In this document: one piece after another, positions 12,040-24,010 of the stretch
Numbering within the stretch: position 1 is the first letter of the stretch
Layout of the letters: every line of letters starts with the position of its first letter
DNA from: Congeria kusceri
Taxonomy: Eukaryota; Mollusca; Bivalvia; Myida; Dreissenidae
Length of the DNA: 64,000 nucleotides
Direction of reading: 5' to 3'
Assembly (NCBI GenBank): GCA_027627225.1
Contig: CM051030.1
Span: 28,267,927 to 28,331,926, forward strand
Made by a program: the position numbers and the translations under genes
Notes under the pieces: generated by a model
The model's database searches: none
What the model was told of the DNA's origin: nothing
Seen by the model: the letters and a program-made list of their open reading frames with translations, nothing else

Positions 12040-13038
12040 CTACTGCTTTATCGGCTGTCCATTGATGTACAGCGTATCATACGCCAACCAAGCACGCTTG
12101 CCCTGTCGCTTTGCCTCCTTCATTTGTGGAACGAGACGTCGACGCTTTTCTTGCACTTCCGGGGGAAACTGTTCATACACATTATAATTTGTGCCCTTAA
12201 GTTGTGGCCACTGACGCCTGACTAGCTCCCTGTCCTTAAAAAATGCAAATTTCGCCACAATTGACCGTACCTTACCATGCACTGGCTGAGAAGGGGTACG
12301 ATGCACTCGCTCGAGTTGTAGCCCATCCACCGTCTCTTTAGGGATTTTAAGCTTTTCATGCATATGTTCCCTAAGCTTACGTTCGGTGATGACTTGGGAT
12401 TCATTACCCTGGGAGTTATCCTCTTCATTTCCAGTGAAGACCAGGTTGTTCCGCATTGATTGGGATTTTAGGTAGGCAACCTCGTCACTAAGCTGCTGCC
12501 GCTGCTTTTCGATATCCGCCACTCGGGAATCCAGCATACCAACTCCTACGTCGGCGGCTTCTACCTTGACTTCTAGGCGAGTTACCTTTTCGTCCGTGCG
12601 CTTACATCGGTCATCAAGCGCCAACCAGACCTTCTTAAGCTCACGCTCAAAGTCCGTAACCTTCCTTTCAAGAATATCAATAGTGTCTAGTCGCTTCTCT
12701 ATTTTAGTTAACCTTTCATTGAAGCTGTCTGCAATACTCTTCATATAGTCCATGAGATCCCTATTGGTTGGCTCTCTTCCGCTTTCAGCCATCTTGTTCT
12801 CACTACCACAATGACCATTAAACACGCTAGAATCCACAATATCAATACTACTATTACTTTCATAAAGAACTGAGTTTGCAATGCCCAAGATATCGCTAAC
12901 GCTGATGCTCACATCCTCACACTCATCAGACGGGCCTCTATGTTTTGATAGTCTACACTTACTTGTATTGTCCGAAATATCCGAAGTACTTCCACTACTA
13001 TTTCTGTTTTTTCGTTTAGCCTTTCTAACTTTGCTCAT
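12040..13038 (-). CDS. Inner LINE ORF1 protein (coiled coil, RRM, C-terminal domain)
   Basis: This is a 332-residue protein from the ATG at 13038; the frame also extends six codons upstream to a TTG, which is not needed. A basic, Ser-rich N-terminus (SKVRKAKRKNRNSS) is followed by an acidic stretch. A long heptad-rich coiled coil runs from about residue 90 to 205 (LTKIEKRLDTIDILERKV and similar). RRM-like NNLVFTGNEE comes next, then a C-terminal domain with RVHRTPSQP and SIVAKFAFFKDRELVRRQW. This is the L1-type ORF1p layout: a trimeric RNA chaperone. It ends QPIKQ-UAG, and ORF2 begins in the same frame with no spacer. Confidence 0.88.
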   Translation of the reverse strand: MSKVRKAKRKNRNSSGSTSDISDNTSKCRLSKHRGPSDECEDVSISVSDILGIANSVLYESNSSIDIVDSSVFNGHCGSENKMAESGREPTNRDLMDYMKSIADSFNERLTKIEKRLDTIDILERKVTDFERELKKVWLALDDRCKRTDEKVTRLEVKVEAADVGVGMLDSRVADIEKQRQQLSDEVAYLKSQSMRNNLVFTGNEEDNSQGNESQVITERKLREHMHEKLKIPKETVDGLQLERVHRTPSQPVHGKVRSIVAKFAFFKDRELVRRQWPQLKGTNYNVYEQFPPEVQEKRRRLVPQMKEAKRQGKRAWLAYDTLYINGQPIKQ

Positions 13039-13178
13039 AATTAACAAACTGAGCAATTTATCAAAATAAACACATTGTATGAATCCACCACTTTTACACT
13101 CACAAAAGCTCAGTTTATTAAGAAAAAAAACAATTTTTTCACTCCCGATTCAAAAACACATCTTTACCGCGCTATCAC

Positions 13179-14234
13179 GTGACTCATCATTTTAATCCCT
13201 CAAAATCTGAATCTATACTAATATCACGTAAGGTAAATAAACCTTCTCATCCCACACTTTCCATGCAGGGTATTGAAATACCTATTGTAAACGTACATAA
13301 ACACTTAGGTGTATATTTGTCTAATGATTGTACTTGGCATATGCACATAACTTTTATAAAAGAAAAGGCATGGAAACGTATTCATATAATGCGTCGTTTA
13401 AAATACTTGCTCGATAGAAAATCCCTTGAAATAATATACTTTTCGTTTATAAGACCAATCTTGGAATATTCGGATGTTGTTTTCGATAATTGCACACAAT
13501 ATGACAAAGACGAATTAGAAAAAATCCAAACAGAGGCCGCACGCATATCATCTGGCTGTACAAGATTGGTCTCTCTAGAAGATCTTTACAACGAAGTAGG
13601 TTGGGAAAGTATAAGCTCACGACGTCGCAAACACAAATTAATACTAATACATAAAATGAAATCAAGAAATACACCTAACTACTTACAATCACTCGTTCCC
13701 GACACAGTGGGTGCAACAACCCAATATTCCCTTAGAAATTAAACTAACTTGCAGTGTATCCCAGTGCGTACAATAATCTATTCAAATTCATTTCTTCCAT
13801 CAACTGTCTCCGAATGGAATAACCTTTCCGATGATGTCAAAAATGCAGAATCGATTCTTTCTTTTAAAAGGCTGATTAATATTGACCGACCTATACAAAA
13901 TCCCTTATTCTCTTATGGAAAACGACGCCCTCAAATGTTACTCACCTGCATCAGAACAAAGTGTAGTGCTCTAAATCAGCAGCTATTCAGGCGTAATATA
14001 GTTGCTTCGCCATTATGCGACTGTGGCGAAAGAGAATCGTCGTTACATTATTTTTTCGAGTGTAGACATTACGCAAATATTCGTGATGAACTAATGAATA
14101 CTGTATTTATGTATACTACTCCTTCTATTGAAACAATTCTTCAAGGAGATGATTCTCTAGATTATCAAACCAATTCCAAAATTCTTGACGCTGTTCACAA
14201 ATTTATCACTAAAAGCAAACGATTTGATAGATAG
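13179..14234 (+). pseudogene. Outer LINE ORF2, C-terminal part
   Basis: This continues the outer RT after the nested insertion. It begins VTHHFNPSKSESILISRK, the strand after FADD in CR1/L2 RTs, then HKHLGVYLSNDCTWHMH and FIRPILEYSDVVFDNC (thumb region). A TAA at 13741-13743 interrupts it; the frame continues unchanged with FLPSTVSEWNNLSDDV and the knuckle CDCGERESSLHYFFEC, ending with TAG at 14232-14234. It has the same strand and frame as the 5' part and joins it without loss. It is inactive because of the two in-frame TAA codons and the endonuclease changes upstream. Confidence 0.88.
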
Positions 14235-14645
14235 CTCTGCTTCAAAACCTCACCCTCCACTCCCTTCCATTCTTTATGTTTTTTATTTCCCGTAGGTACT
14301 ACAACTGCTAAACCCTCTTATTCCGTATCTTCACATCGATTTTTTTTTTCTCTTTTTTGTTTTTTTGTCTTGTATATATATACAAGTTATATCATTCTTA
14401 TTCCATTTGTTTATGAATTTGCTTTACTCAAATGTTCCTTGTTATTATCACAGCAAAATCTGCCTCACATGGCTTTCTGTAAACCAATATGTCCGTTTTA
14501 CATCATGCAACTGTACTTTTCCGCTCAGGAGCAGAACTATATAAGACTCTGTCTTTCGTTCTAATCCTGTTCAAACATGTACTTGTCATAAAACGTTGTA
14601 TGTATGTTACTGCAATATGTATTCTTGTTTGAAATAAATATGTTT

Positions 14646-16180
14646 AAACTAAAAGAATTGGCATGCAACCTTAATTCAAAAGTGACACTGATTTTGAATT
14701 TCAGTAAATATTACTGCATACAAAATATTTCAGTTACACTTATGATTGTTTGTTTAATTAAACTTGCCTAAAATACAGGTATAATTTGAATTTTAACACA
14801 TGATTAGACGCTTACTGATTTTAAGCAATGTCAACTATGTACATGAATATAAATGTATACTTTTGATTTTACAGTGTAGCAAATAATAAGTTTTATTTTC
14901 CCTTTTATTCATTTAATTGCAGGATATAGAATGGTCTGTTGAAAATATTTAACTGGCTGAGGCAATCAATTATGACAACACTTAAAAGTTAAAACAAATT
15001 ACCACATAATTAAGTTCGAGCGAAACTACAACACATGATGTGGCTGATACAATGCATGAAGGGATTAATGAAGAACATGGCAGCGTCTCAAAAACTATAT
15101 CAACACAGCTACGCAACAACTCAGCATAAGGAACTATGGGGCATGTGTAACACCAAAAGAGGACAGCACAGCAGATGGGACAGACATAGCTATTACTAAG
15201 GCTATTTCTGCGCAAAACACTTGGAATGTTTCTAATTCCGTACTCACAGCAGCAAGCACAACCAGACAAAAGGTGATAGAGTTGCAACATTAGACTTACA
15301 AGCAGTGCTAATGACTCCGTGCTCGTTGGTTTGTTGTTATATTCAAGAAAGTTGGGCTGCATCATTTTTCCAATTAACTCATTAGGAGACAAGCACGTAT
15401 TCTTTCATATATGGGATTTAACTCAGGGCAAACGAAGGTCCTCTGAAATCTCAACATGCCTATGGCCAGAAAAAAACAGCTGTATTTTGTCATACCAATG
15501 AAATTCATTCACATTATCAACTTAAAGAATTTTATGAAAAATAATTGTTCAAACCTGAAACATTCCACAATTGGCCACTGATTTAGCTGGCTGAAAGTAA
15601 AAAGGCTCCAAGTACAAAAAGAATGTCCAAGATCTTTTTTTGTGAGCTACACATTTAACCCTGAAGAATTCATGGAAATTAACATTTCAAACCCCTACAA
15701 GATGAAAGCAGCAATAATGAAGCAAATGGCTACGGAGTGACTCTGACTTAAGCATGTGTTACCAATCCAAATTGCTTATCTCGCTTAAAAATATTCCTGA
15801 ATAGAACAAGAGCTACTATGAATCATTGCCTGCCCACACACAGCAAAATGATGATATGCCGATGTAAACAAGACAAGGTTACTGATCTTAAGTGAACAGA
15901 CATACGGTCTCTGAAACAGTTATAAGCTGACAGGAAAACCACGAAATAGTGAAATAAGTATAATTGAAATAAAAACATCACCAGAATGTCAAGTATACAA
16001 ACTTAAAGAAGTGATTTTCTTGTGCATATTTCCTTGCAAGTCATATTAGTTGTATATGGATGAATTGTTGTTGAATACAAACAAATGTGCATGATCAAAT
16101 GTGCTGTTTCTGGTATAAACATTACCATGTATACAAAACAATGAGACAAAATTTGCCATGTTGTAAAATGTATAGTGTCT
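14646..16180. other. No clear gene; possible coding remnant near 15.1-15.3 kb
   Basis: The segment at about 15100-15300 (+) reads for some 50 codons with hydrophilic, coding-like composition (CVTPKEDSTADGTDIAITK, then TTRQKVIELQH), bounded by stops on both sides. I recognise no family. The rest is AT-rich with nothing visible. Confidence 0.3.
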
Positions 16181-16199
16181 AGTTTTTAATATTTTTTCA

Positions 16200-16475
16200 G
16201 AGTAAAAAAGTATCAAATGACAAAGGGCACCTTCAAGCTGTCGGTAAGAACTGATTTTCTTGTGCGGAAAGGTACCAAATGACAAATGGTACCTTTTGCA
16301 TTGATCAAAGTACCAAATTTGTGATGGTAAAAACGTGCTATATGTCATATGGTACATTTTTCCACTGAAATAGTTGTAATTTGTTGAAAAATGGTGAGGG
16401 TTAAAATGTGCCATATGTCAAATAGCACCCTTTTCTACTGATCGTTTTATAATTTATTGAGTGCTAAAAAGTACC
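16200..16475. repeat. Irregular tandem repeat around GTACCAAATGACAAATGG
   Basis: Variants of GTACCAAATGACAAATGGTACCTTTT recur at intervals of roughly 60-65 bases (near 16208, 16270, 16310, 16340, 16400 and 16470), with diverged spacers. The same words appear once at about 16650 and faintly at 3330. This looks like an old, decayed minisatellite. Confidence 0.4.
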
Positions 16476-16644
16476 AGAAAACAAAATTAATTAAATAAAA
16501 CCTAATTCATGAAGTCATTCAGTACATACTTCTTTCCGAAGCTTACTTGCATTATTTCAACAAATATATAAAGTTTTACTATTACAGCTTTTATTTCAGC
16601 ATAATGAAACAATAAAATGTGATTTTCTCCAAAACATAAACAAG

Positions 16645-16777
16645 TCATATGGCACCTTCTTGCACTAAGGGGGCGAAATATAGTTTAACCACAAAGTATC
16701 TAGCTGTCGTTGGTAAGTTAGTTTGTATAAACATGTCTTTGGTGAAACGTTTGCCTACTCCCGTGATATTTCCGGAA
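16645..16777 (-). CDS. Candidate terminal exon of an unrecognised minus-strand gene
   Basis: On the minus strand a good acceptor (TTTCACTTTCAG) at 16789-16778 precedes 44 open codons: SGNITGVGKRFTKDMFIQ, then TTARYFVVKLYFAPL, ending at a stop. Composition looks coding. The alternating hydrophobic pattern of ARYFVVKLYF suggests a beta strand of an extracellular domain; a discoidin-like lectin is possible but not shown. The EGF-like exon at 17010-17120 lies upstream on the same strand, but its end phase (1) does not match this exon's start phase (2), so they are not directly joined. Confidence 0.3.
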
Positions 16778-17009
16778 CTGAAAGTGAAACAAAATTGAAC
16801 GCATTCGGCATTGAAGCATTGCATTTCATAACAACAAATATAACAATTAAGTTTCAACATTTTAATGCAACACTGTGATGAAGAGATGGATTGATAACAT
16901 GGATCCTCTTATTTAGTTCCTGTTGAAAATAATTTCATTGTTTATGTACTTTTTATTCACCCCAGTCGAAATGTACTGGGTATAATTAGTTCTATGTTGT
17001 GATACTTAC

Positions 17010-17120
17010 TGCATGTTGCCTAGGTTAGTCCAAAGCCTGTCTTGCATAAACATATGCCACTTGTGCATTCGATACTTAGGCCAGAGTCACTAAATCGACA
17101 GCTGAAGTCGCAGTTCTCTC
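17010..17120 (-). pseudogene. EGF-like exon with an in-frame stop
   Basis: This 111-base minus-strand segment is bounded by AG at 17122-17121 and a strong donor GTAAGT (17009-17004). It gives a symmetric phase 1-1 exon, the usual phase of extracellular EGF modules. It reads E-N-C-D-F-S-C-R...ECTSGICLCKTGFGL, with cysteine spacing like an EGF or related Cys-rich module. It then has TAG where CAG would fit, followed by A-T-C before the donor. The stop suggests a broken gene, or an exon of a gene whose other parts are lost. An open stretch at 17297-17524 on the same strand (HTCLINFGDQQFNNIDVIF) may be another remnant. Confidence 0.4.
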
Positions 17121-17529
17121 CTCAGTTACTTAAATATAAAACATTTATTTACTGTCTCTTATTATGCTATGTGCAAAGTCGTGTATCTCTCCGCCTGTCC
17201 CATCAATAGATATTTGTTGTTGATTTTTGTTTTAACTTACATGCATTCAAATGTGTGCGCATGTTGTAATATTACGCATGTTGCTCCTTCTTAGTACTAA
17301 GGCTCGAAGATTACATCTATGTTGTTAAATTGCTGATCACCGAAATTAATTAAACATGTGTGGTTTATGTTTACATTGATAGGCTCAAACAAATACATTG
17401 AAGACCATATACCTCGAACTGCAAGGTCGTGTGTGTAAAAGCTTAGATGGTCCCTGGAATCCGTGCATGAAAATGCCGCACACATTAAATCGTTAACAAC
17501 TTTGATAATTAAATTAAAATTCATGAATG

Positions 17530-19095
17530 GATGCTTTCGAAGTCACAATGTAGTCAGAAGTAACTGGTGTGCACATATCAGCCGACCAAAAGCATTCGGT
17601 AATGAATTCGTCATGTTTAGCCCAAATAACGCCGGACTCCGCATCATTACGTCATGTCATCGTGAAAGACGATCGCTTTTCGGGAATTGCATCTTGAACA
17701 ACAATTGTATTTTTTACTTGTAAAAAAGCAGTTGATTTGCATGTTAGTGTACATACGTGGTAGTGTCCACGTTAACTTAATGCATATACGCGTTTGTCGC
17801 TGATTTATTTGTAAGCATACGTAATGTAATGTAACAATTAAATGGAATGTAATAATCCATACATTCAATAAACACATGGAACGGCAGAACACAAATGCCA
17901 ATCCTTTTGTACACACCCATTGTACCGTTAAAATCAATACAACAAAGGCCACATAACTTCTACTGTAAACGGACAAAACAATTCTTAACTCATTGTTTAC
18001 CCATGACTATAACATAGAAAACAGGGCTGTACAAGCTCTTATCTTTATATTGGATTTACGTAGTTTAAAAGCTTTTCAACGTGTTACAGTATCGAACAAT
18101 CTGGTGCTTTTATAGCCAATGCATTACATAAATAGCATATACTGACTTTTGCTTTGTTTGTCACATTTCAACATACACAATCATCCTGAGTTCCTCATTG
18201 ATTTGGTTTATTGTTCTGTTGTGATCCCCTTCGAATGTTTGACACGTATAATCGCATGTCTTCGTATTCAATAGAAGGTAACGACTAAATGTTTAGAATA
18301 GAAGTTATGCTAACGTATAGTTAATTTCAGAGTTATTGTGGAATTTGATCCGTTCAAGTACAATAAGATACCCGATCATATTAGTTTTATTTTTACTTAA
18401 TAATTCAAATTTTAAATAGTTTCAAAATACAATATAATGAATTTCGAAAAAGAAGAAAAACACAGTGAGAACAATTGTACCTGTTACATGCTGCGACGTT
18501 ATATGCATTGTTCACATAACCATCAGTCTTGATGAATACCGAAATACCGATAAGGTACACTTGTATTGCCAACTAAACAAACACTCATATTTGCATGTTA
18601 TTACATGAGCTTATTAATAATAATTTAGACAATCACACTTAATATAAGAACCCAAGTCAAACAAAATAATCGACGTTTAAGTAACTGTTAAAATGTAAGA
18701 GCATACAATATAATCTGAAAAAAGACATATAACCGCAAAGAGTTTTCAAAAGCGTAAAGCGGTTGTAAAATAAATAGCTCCGGTAGTTATCGTTGTATCG
18801 ATTGTGCGCTTATCCGTGCACACTCGAAAAACTAAGCAAACGACACAAGTTTTTGTTTAAAGGCCCAGTTTAAGGAATGTCTGGCCACTCAATGGGGTAT
18901 TCCACTATGTGTATTGGTCCACCATAAAATATCTTATCTGTATCTGTAATATTTTCCCTCAACTGATTGAGCAATGTCTTTGTGCACTGTTTCCCCGGCA
19001 GCAGTATTGATCTCAGCTGATAAGGGTCACCACACTATGTCCACACTGTTGCCACAGCAGGGTACCAATACACAGGGGTATAATACCACATATTA
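17530..19095. other. Non-coding AT-rich stretch
   Basis: I see no gene, RNA or clear repeat. Short open frames in this stretch lack domains and conserved composition. Confidence 0.5.
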
Positions 19096-19097
19096 TA

Positions 19098-19140
19098 TTT
19101 ATTTTTTTTATTTTTTTTTTATTTTTTTTGGGGGGGGGGC
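19098..19140. repeat. T-rich/G-run low-complexity tract
   Basis: Runs of T broken by single A residues end in about ten consecutive G residues at 19130-19139. Simple low-complexity DNA. Confidence 0.8.
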
Positions 19141-19207
19141 GGTGTAGTCAAATAAAAAAGGATTAAACGAGGCCTTTAATAAACTACTCAGCAGAGAAGT
19201 ATAGTAT

Positions 19208-19222
19208 ATTAGAGGAGAATGT
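19208..19222 (+). repeat. Left target-site duplication of the Tx1/L1-like element
   Basis: ATTAGAGGAGAATGT here matches ATTAGGGGAGAATGT at 24008-24022, just after the poly(A) tail: 14 of 15 identical. This is the expected footprint of target-primed reverse transcription and fixes the element's ends. Confidence 0.8.
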
Positions 19223-22200
19223 TTACTGCGATTATCAGTATTCAGCCATTCAAATAGTAATCTATTTTTAGACAGGGAATTTCCATAACAATTGCATTGC
19301 AGTCAGTACTACAGTCTTTCAGGTAGCCTTTGAAAACTGCTAATATGGTATGAAAATGCTCAATAAAAAGAAGCATTTGAAGAGTAAAAAAATTATTATA
19401 GATTTATTTTACTATGAAATATAAATAACTCCTGTATGAGGAGCTATTAACATTAACAATTCACATCTGTTGTGTTTTATCTCTCTCAAGTATATGATAT
19501 AACTCTTAGAATTGCCTAAACTACATAATAAACTACATTCTATAACACATTAAATAAGAAACTGAGAATAAATTGCAAAACAACAGCAAGCTATACATTA
19601 TTATAGTTCACTAATTTGATGTTTTGTTCAATCACTATTCAGGACACAGGGGGTGTAAAGAAAAAGATGATACATTGCGTACATTGTTTTATCTTGCATA
19701 TGCGAATCAAAAGTCAATTGATGAAAATGTTGTTAATTGGGTTTTATAATTGTATGACTTACCATATGAAAACTTCTAGCGTTTACAATAATGGTTGACA
19801 TAAAAATTGTTTCTTACAACTGTCGTGGCCTTAACGATTGTAAAAAACGAAGAGATGTACTCAGTTATTTAAAAAAACAAAATGCACATATTTATTGTCT
19901 ACAGGATTGTCATTTTACCCCATCTATGGAAAAGCACATTTATTTGCAGTGGGATGGTGACTGTTACTTTAGTCATGGTAATTCCAACTCTAGAGGAGTG
20001 TGTATTTTGTTAAAAAAACATATATCTGTAACGGTCCATACCACTGAGAAGGATCAGCATGGCAATTATTTACTGTTAGATTTAACATTCGATTCAAAAC
20101 GATTTACTGTCTGTAACCTGTATGGGCCTAATAATGATACACCAATGTTTTACAAAGATCTATTTTTGAAAATAGACTCTTTAGGTAATGAAAGATATAT
20201 AATATGTGGAGACTACAATCTTGTACTCGACCCCAAAATAGACTATGTTAATTATAGAAACCTAGATAATAACAAAAACTCAAGGAATCTGTTATCTTCT
20301 TTCATTAAAGATAGGGGCTTAATAGATACTTTTAGACTAATGAATGGTAATTTAAACCAATACACTTGGAGAAAACCTAACTCTCTACAGCAAGGTAGGC
20401 TGGACTTCTTCCTTGTCTCTAACAATCTTTTACAACACTTAAGAGAATCTGACATTAAAGCAAGCTACAAATCTGATCATTCAGTTATAACCTTAGAATT
20501 GAATCTTTGCGAAGTAATCCATGGTAAGGGACTTTGGAAGTTCAACAACTCTTTATTATTTGATGAAGAATATCTTAAGTGCATAAAACTAAAAATAGAA
20601 GAAGTTAAACAACAGTATTGCTTACCTGTTTACAATACTGAATTATTGAATACCATTGATAATAATATGATTCAATTCACTATTAATGACCAATTATTCT
20701 TGGAAACGTTATTAATGGAAATTAGAGGCAAAACAATCTCTTACTCCTCTTACAAATCCAAACAAATGAAAGACAGAGAATATATTCTTATAAAAAAAAT
20801 TGAATTACTAGAAAAAGATGTTAAGGAAACAAACATTGTAGAATTAAACTCATTAAAAGAAGAACTTTCAAAAATGCGTGACAACAAAATGAAGGGATCA
20901 TTTATAAGATCAAAATGCAAAATGGATCGATGAAGGTGAAAAACCCACAAAATACTTTTGCAATTTAGAAAACCAACATTCAGCCAGTAAAACCATACCT
21001 TATATTATAAACGATGATGGTCAGAATGTATACGATCAAAAAAATATTTTAACGGAAGCCGCAAAATATTATAAAACTTTATATGCTAAGACTACTTCAA
21101 ATGAAAAAAAAAACAATATTGATATTTTTTATGACCTTGACGGAATGCAAACAGTTAAACTAAGCTATGACCAATCTCAAGCATTAGAAGGATTGTTGAC
21201 AATGGAAGAAATTTCAGCTACCTTGAAAAACATGAAGCACGATAAGAGCCCAGGCTCGGACGGTTATACAACTGAATTTTTCAAAGTATTCTGGAATGAT
21301 CTGAAGTGTTTTATTTTAAGAAGTCTGAATCATGTTTTTATTTCTGGATCTTTGTCAATCACTCAAAAACAAGGAATCATAACCTGTATTCCAAAAGATA
21401 GTAAACCAAGGCACTTTTTTAAGAACCTTAGACCTTTAACACTTTTAAACGTTGTATATAAGATAGCATCAGGTACAATTGCAAACAGATTGAAAACAGT
21501 CCTTGACACGCTCATTTCAAAAGATCAAACCGGTTTTATAAAAGGTCGATATATTGGTGAAAATACAAGACTTATATATGATATCATGAAATATACGGAG
21601 GATAATAAAATACCAGGACTTCTAATGACTCTAGACTTCGAAAAGGCCTTCGATACACTAGCATTTAACTTCATTGAGAAAACTCTAGAATATTTTAATT
21701 TTGGTATTATGTTCAGAAAATGGATTTCTCTTTTTCTTTACAACACCATGGCAGCTGTACAGATCAATGGGTATCTATCAGAATTCATTAAAATAGAAAG
21801 AGGTTGCCGTCAAGGTGACCCAATAAGTTCTTATATTTTTATTCTATGTGCGGAAATTTTAGCAATTAACATAAGGAATTCAAAACAAATTAAAGGAATT
21901 AAAATTGAAAATATAGAATACAAAATTTCCCAATTTGCGGATGACACATCTTTATTACTAGACGGTTCAGAAAATTCACTAAATGCTACAATTGATTTAT
22001 TACAATTTTTTGCACTAGAATCCGGACTTAAAATTAATTACGATAAAACAAATTTGATATGGATAGGTTCTAAGAAATACAGTGCACAATCAATAAAAAC
22101 TAAGTACAAACTAGTGTGGGGCACAACCAGTTTTAAAGTGCTAGGCATTTTATTTGATATTAATCTAGAAAAAATGGTTGACCTCAATTTTTCAAACAAG

Positions 22201-23975
22201 ATAATCAAAGTACAAAATATGATACAATTTTGGAGTAAAAGAAACCTAACACCATTAAGAAAAATAACTGTGGTAAAATCCTTGTTACTTCCCCTGTTTA
22301 CACATCTGTTTATAGCCCTCCCCAGTCCTGGGACAAATATATTAAAGCAAATACATAACAGCTTTTGTAGCTTCATCTGGAATGGCCCACTAAAAATTAA
22401 ACACACTATTCTCATTAAACCATATGAGGAAGGAGGACTTAACATGATAGATATTTACTCATTTGAAAAAAGCATGAAATTGACATGGATAAAGAAAATT
22501 GTAACATGTACAGGTAAATGTTTTCAGCTAGTTTATTCCATGTTTGATGTTAAAAAAATGATTAATATGGGGACAGCTTATGTTGAGAAAATTGTGAATA
22601 AAATAGGAAACCACTTTTGGAAAGATGTTCTTAGATATTATATTATGTACATTGATAAACTAAACATTTGTAAATTTGATGATGTATTGAATATGCCATT
22701 GTTCTATAATACCAATTTTGAAATTGGTTTGAACTGCATTTATGAAAATAATATGTATGAAAGAGGAATACGATTTGTTAGAGACATAATGTGTATCTCT
22801 GGAAGTTTCATATCAAAGCAAGACATTGAGGTTTATACTGGTAAAGCCCTCAATTTTTTATTTTATGAAGAGCTTAAAAGATCTGTATCACAGTTCATTA
22901 GAAACTCTAGATTTGATACAACATATGTACCAAATAGTAACAACGTTTTTATTTCATTCTATTTAAGTGAACTCGTTTTCATGCAAAAACATAAAGCAGT
23001 ATATGACAAATTTATCTCAAATAATGACAGACCTTCCAGTCAATGCAAATGGAACGAAATGTATAACAATATAGATTGGAAATATGCATACAGTTTTGAT
23101 TTTAAATTATCCAGAGATACATATTTACAATGGTTACAAACTAGAATTGTACATAGAATTTTAGGAACGAAATCTCTGTTACAAAAAATGAAAATTGTAA
23201 CTGATAATTTATGTTGCTTTTGTAACAAATATGAAGAAACTTTAACTCATCTCTTTTGGGACTGTGAACATGTCCAATCTTTAATTAATAATATTAAAAA
23301 TGAATTGAATACAAACCAGTTTGACTTACCTACACTGACTTGTCAAGACATGCTATTTGGAATGTGCAACAAAAAAATGGACCATATTAATATTTTATTT
23401 TTGGAAGTGAAGAGATATATTTTTATGTGTCAAAAATCTTGCAAAATTCCTACTATTTCAGGGTTAAAGAAAAGTCTAAAACTAGCTTGGGAAATTCAAA
23501 AACATACACTGTGCAAAAACCCAGAACTTCGATTATCTAACTGGTCAGTTGTAAGACTTTTAATGCAATAAAACCCAATATACAAGCATGTACATCCACA
23601 TTATCATGATCCTTTTGTACATTCAAATAACCATACTGACATTACACTGTGTCCTATTCACTTTCTTCCATGTTTTGTATCAAAAATTTCTGTTTAAAAG
23701 TAAAATACATGATTACTTACCCCCAAAAAGGTGTGCAATATTATATAGAAGATATACATGTTTACATCTAAAAATTTATATAGCATGTATGTTCAATTTA
23801 GTATTCGGTAAAATGTTTTTGATATATAAAATTGTATGTATAGTATGCATGTATGGATGTTTACAACTTTATTTATATGCAGCTTTACAATATATGTACA
23901 TTACAATTTTTAACTACTCTATATATAGCATGAATGTGTGTATAATATACTATGAAGAAAATAAAATTGTGCACA

Positions 23976-24008
<33 letters not shown>
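19223..24008 (+). mobile_element. Poly(A)-tailed Tx1/L1-like LINE with target-site duplication
   Basis: The element is bounded by a 15-base target-site duplication. It has a 568-base leader without a coding frame, an EN-RT ORF (19791-23571, one frameshift), an AATAAA signal at 23960-23965 and an A31 tail (23978-24008). The poly(A) tail, EN style (SYNCRGL, GDYNLVL) and RT style (GCRQGDPISSYIF) fit the L1/Tx1 group. No ORF1 is present between the left duplication and the EN. Either this copy was 5'-truncated just upstream of ORF2, or the family lacks ORF1. Confidence 0.88.
19791..23571 (+). pseudogene. Tx1/L1-like ORF2: AP endonuclease-reverse transcriptase with one frameshift
   Basis: It starts at the ATG at 19791. 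The endonuclease holds SYNCRGLND, CLQDCHF (Asp where most L1 enzymes have Glu), GDYNLVLDP, QYTWRKPN, GRLDFFLVS and SDHSV. At 20919-20922 an AAAA run has one A too many: the frame then ends at 20933, while the +1 frame continues through KWIDEGEKPTKYFCNLE into the RT. The RT holds KSPGSDGYTTEFFK, LRPLTLLNVVYKIAS, TLDFEKAFDT, RGCRQGDPISSYIF and QFADDTSLLLDG. A C-terminal knuckle, CCFCNKYEETLTHLFWDC, closes it. There is a single lesion over 3.8 kb, so it is young. A sequencing or assembly error in the A-run is possible. Confidence 0.9.

Positions 24009-24010
<2 letters not shown>

Larger units (their letters stand above)
8352..13178 (-). mobile_element. Second non-LTR retrotransposon, inserted antisense into the first
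   Basis: About 4.8 kb on the minus strand: a short 5' UTR (13178-13039), ORF1 (13038-12040), ORF2 (12039-8605) and a 250-base 3' UTR ending in AATAAAATATCTATCTATC, a short TATC-repeat tail rather than poly(A). Both ORFs are open, so the insertion is recent compared with its host LINE. The outer reading frame is TTA-GT before the element and G-ACT-CAT after it, so it resumes in phase. At most a 2-base GT duplication flanks the element. Confidence 0.88.
4199..14645 (+). mobile_element. CR1/L2-like non-LTR retrotransposon, interrupted by a second LINE
   Basis: The element has two ORFs: ORF1 at 4199-5074 and an endonuclease/reverse-transcriptase ORF2 from 5861. ORF2 is cut at about 8351 and resumes at 13179, ending at 14234. 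The 3' UTR runs to about 14645 and ends in GAAATAAATATGTTTAAAC without a poly(A) tail, as is usual for CR1/L2-type elements. Both endonuclease aspartates and two sense codons have been lost, so this copy is dead. The 5' boundary and target-site duplication were not found. Clade assignment rests on the RT motif style ([21 protein letters not shown]) and the C-terminal Cys/His knuckle. Confidence 0.85.

Noticed and set aside
14982..15392. 136-codon minus-strand Cys-rich frame
   Set aside because: The opposite strand has more coding-like composition in places; the minus frame shows no ordered cysteine pattern or domain.
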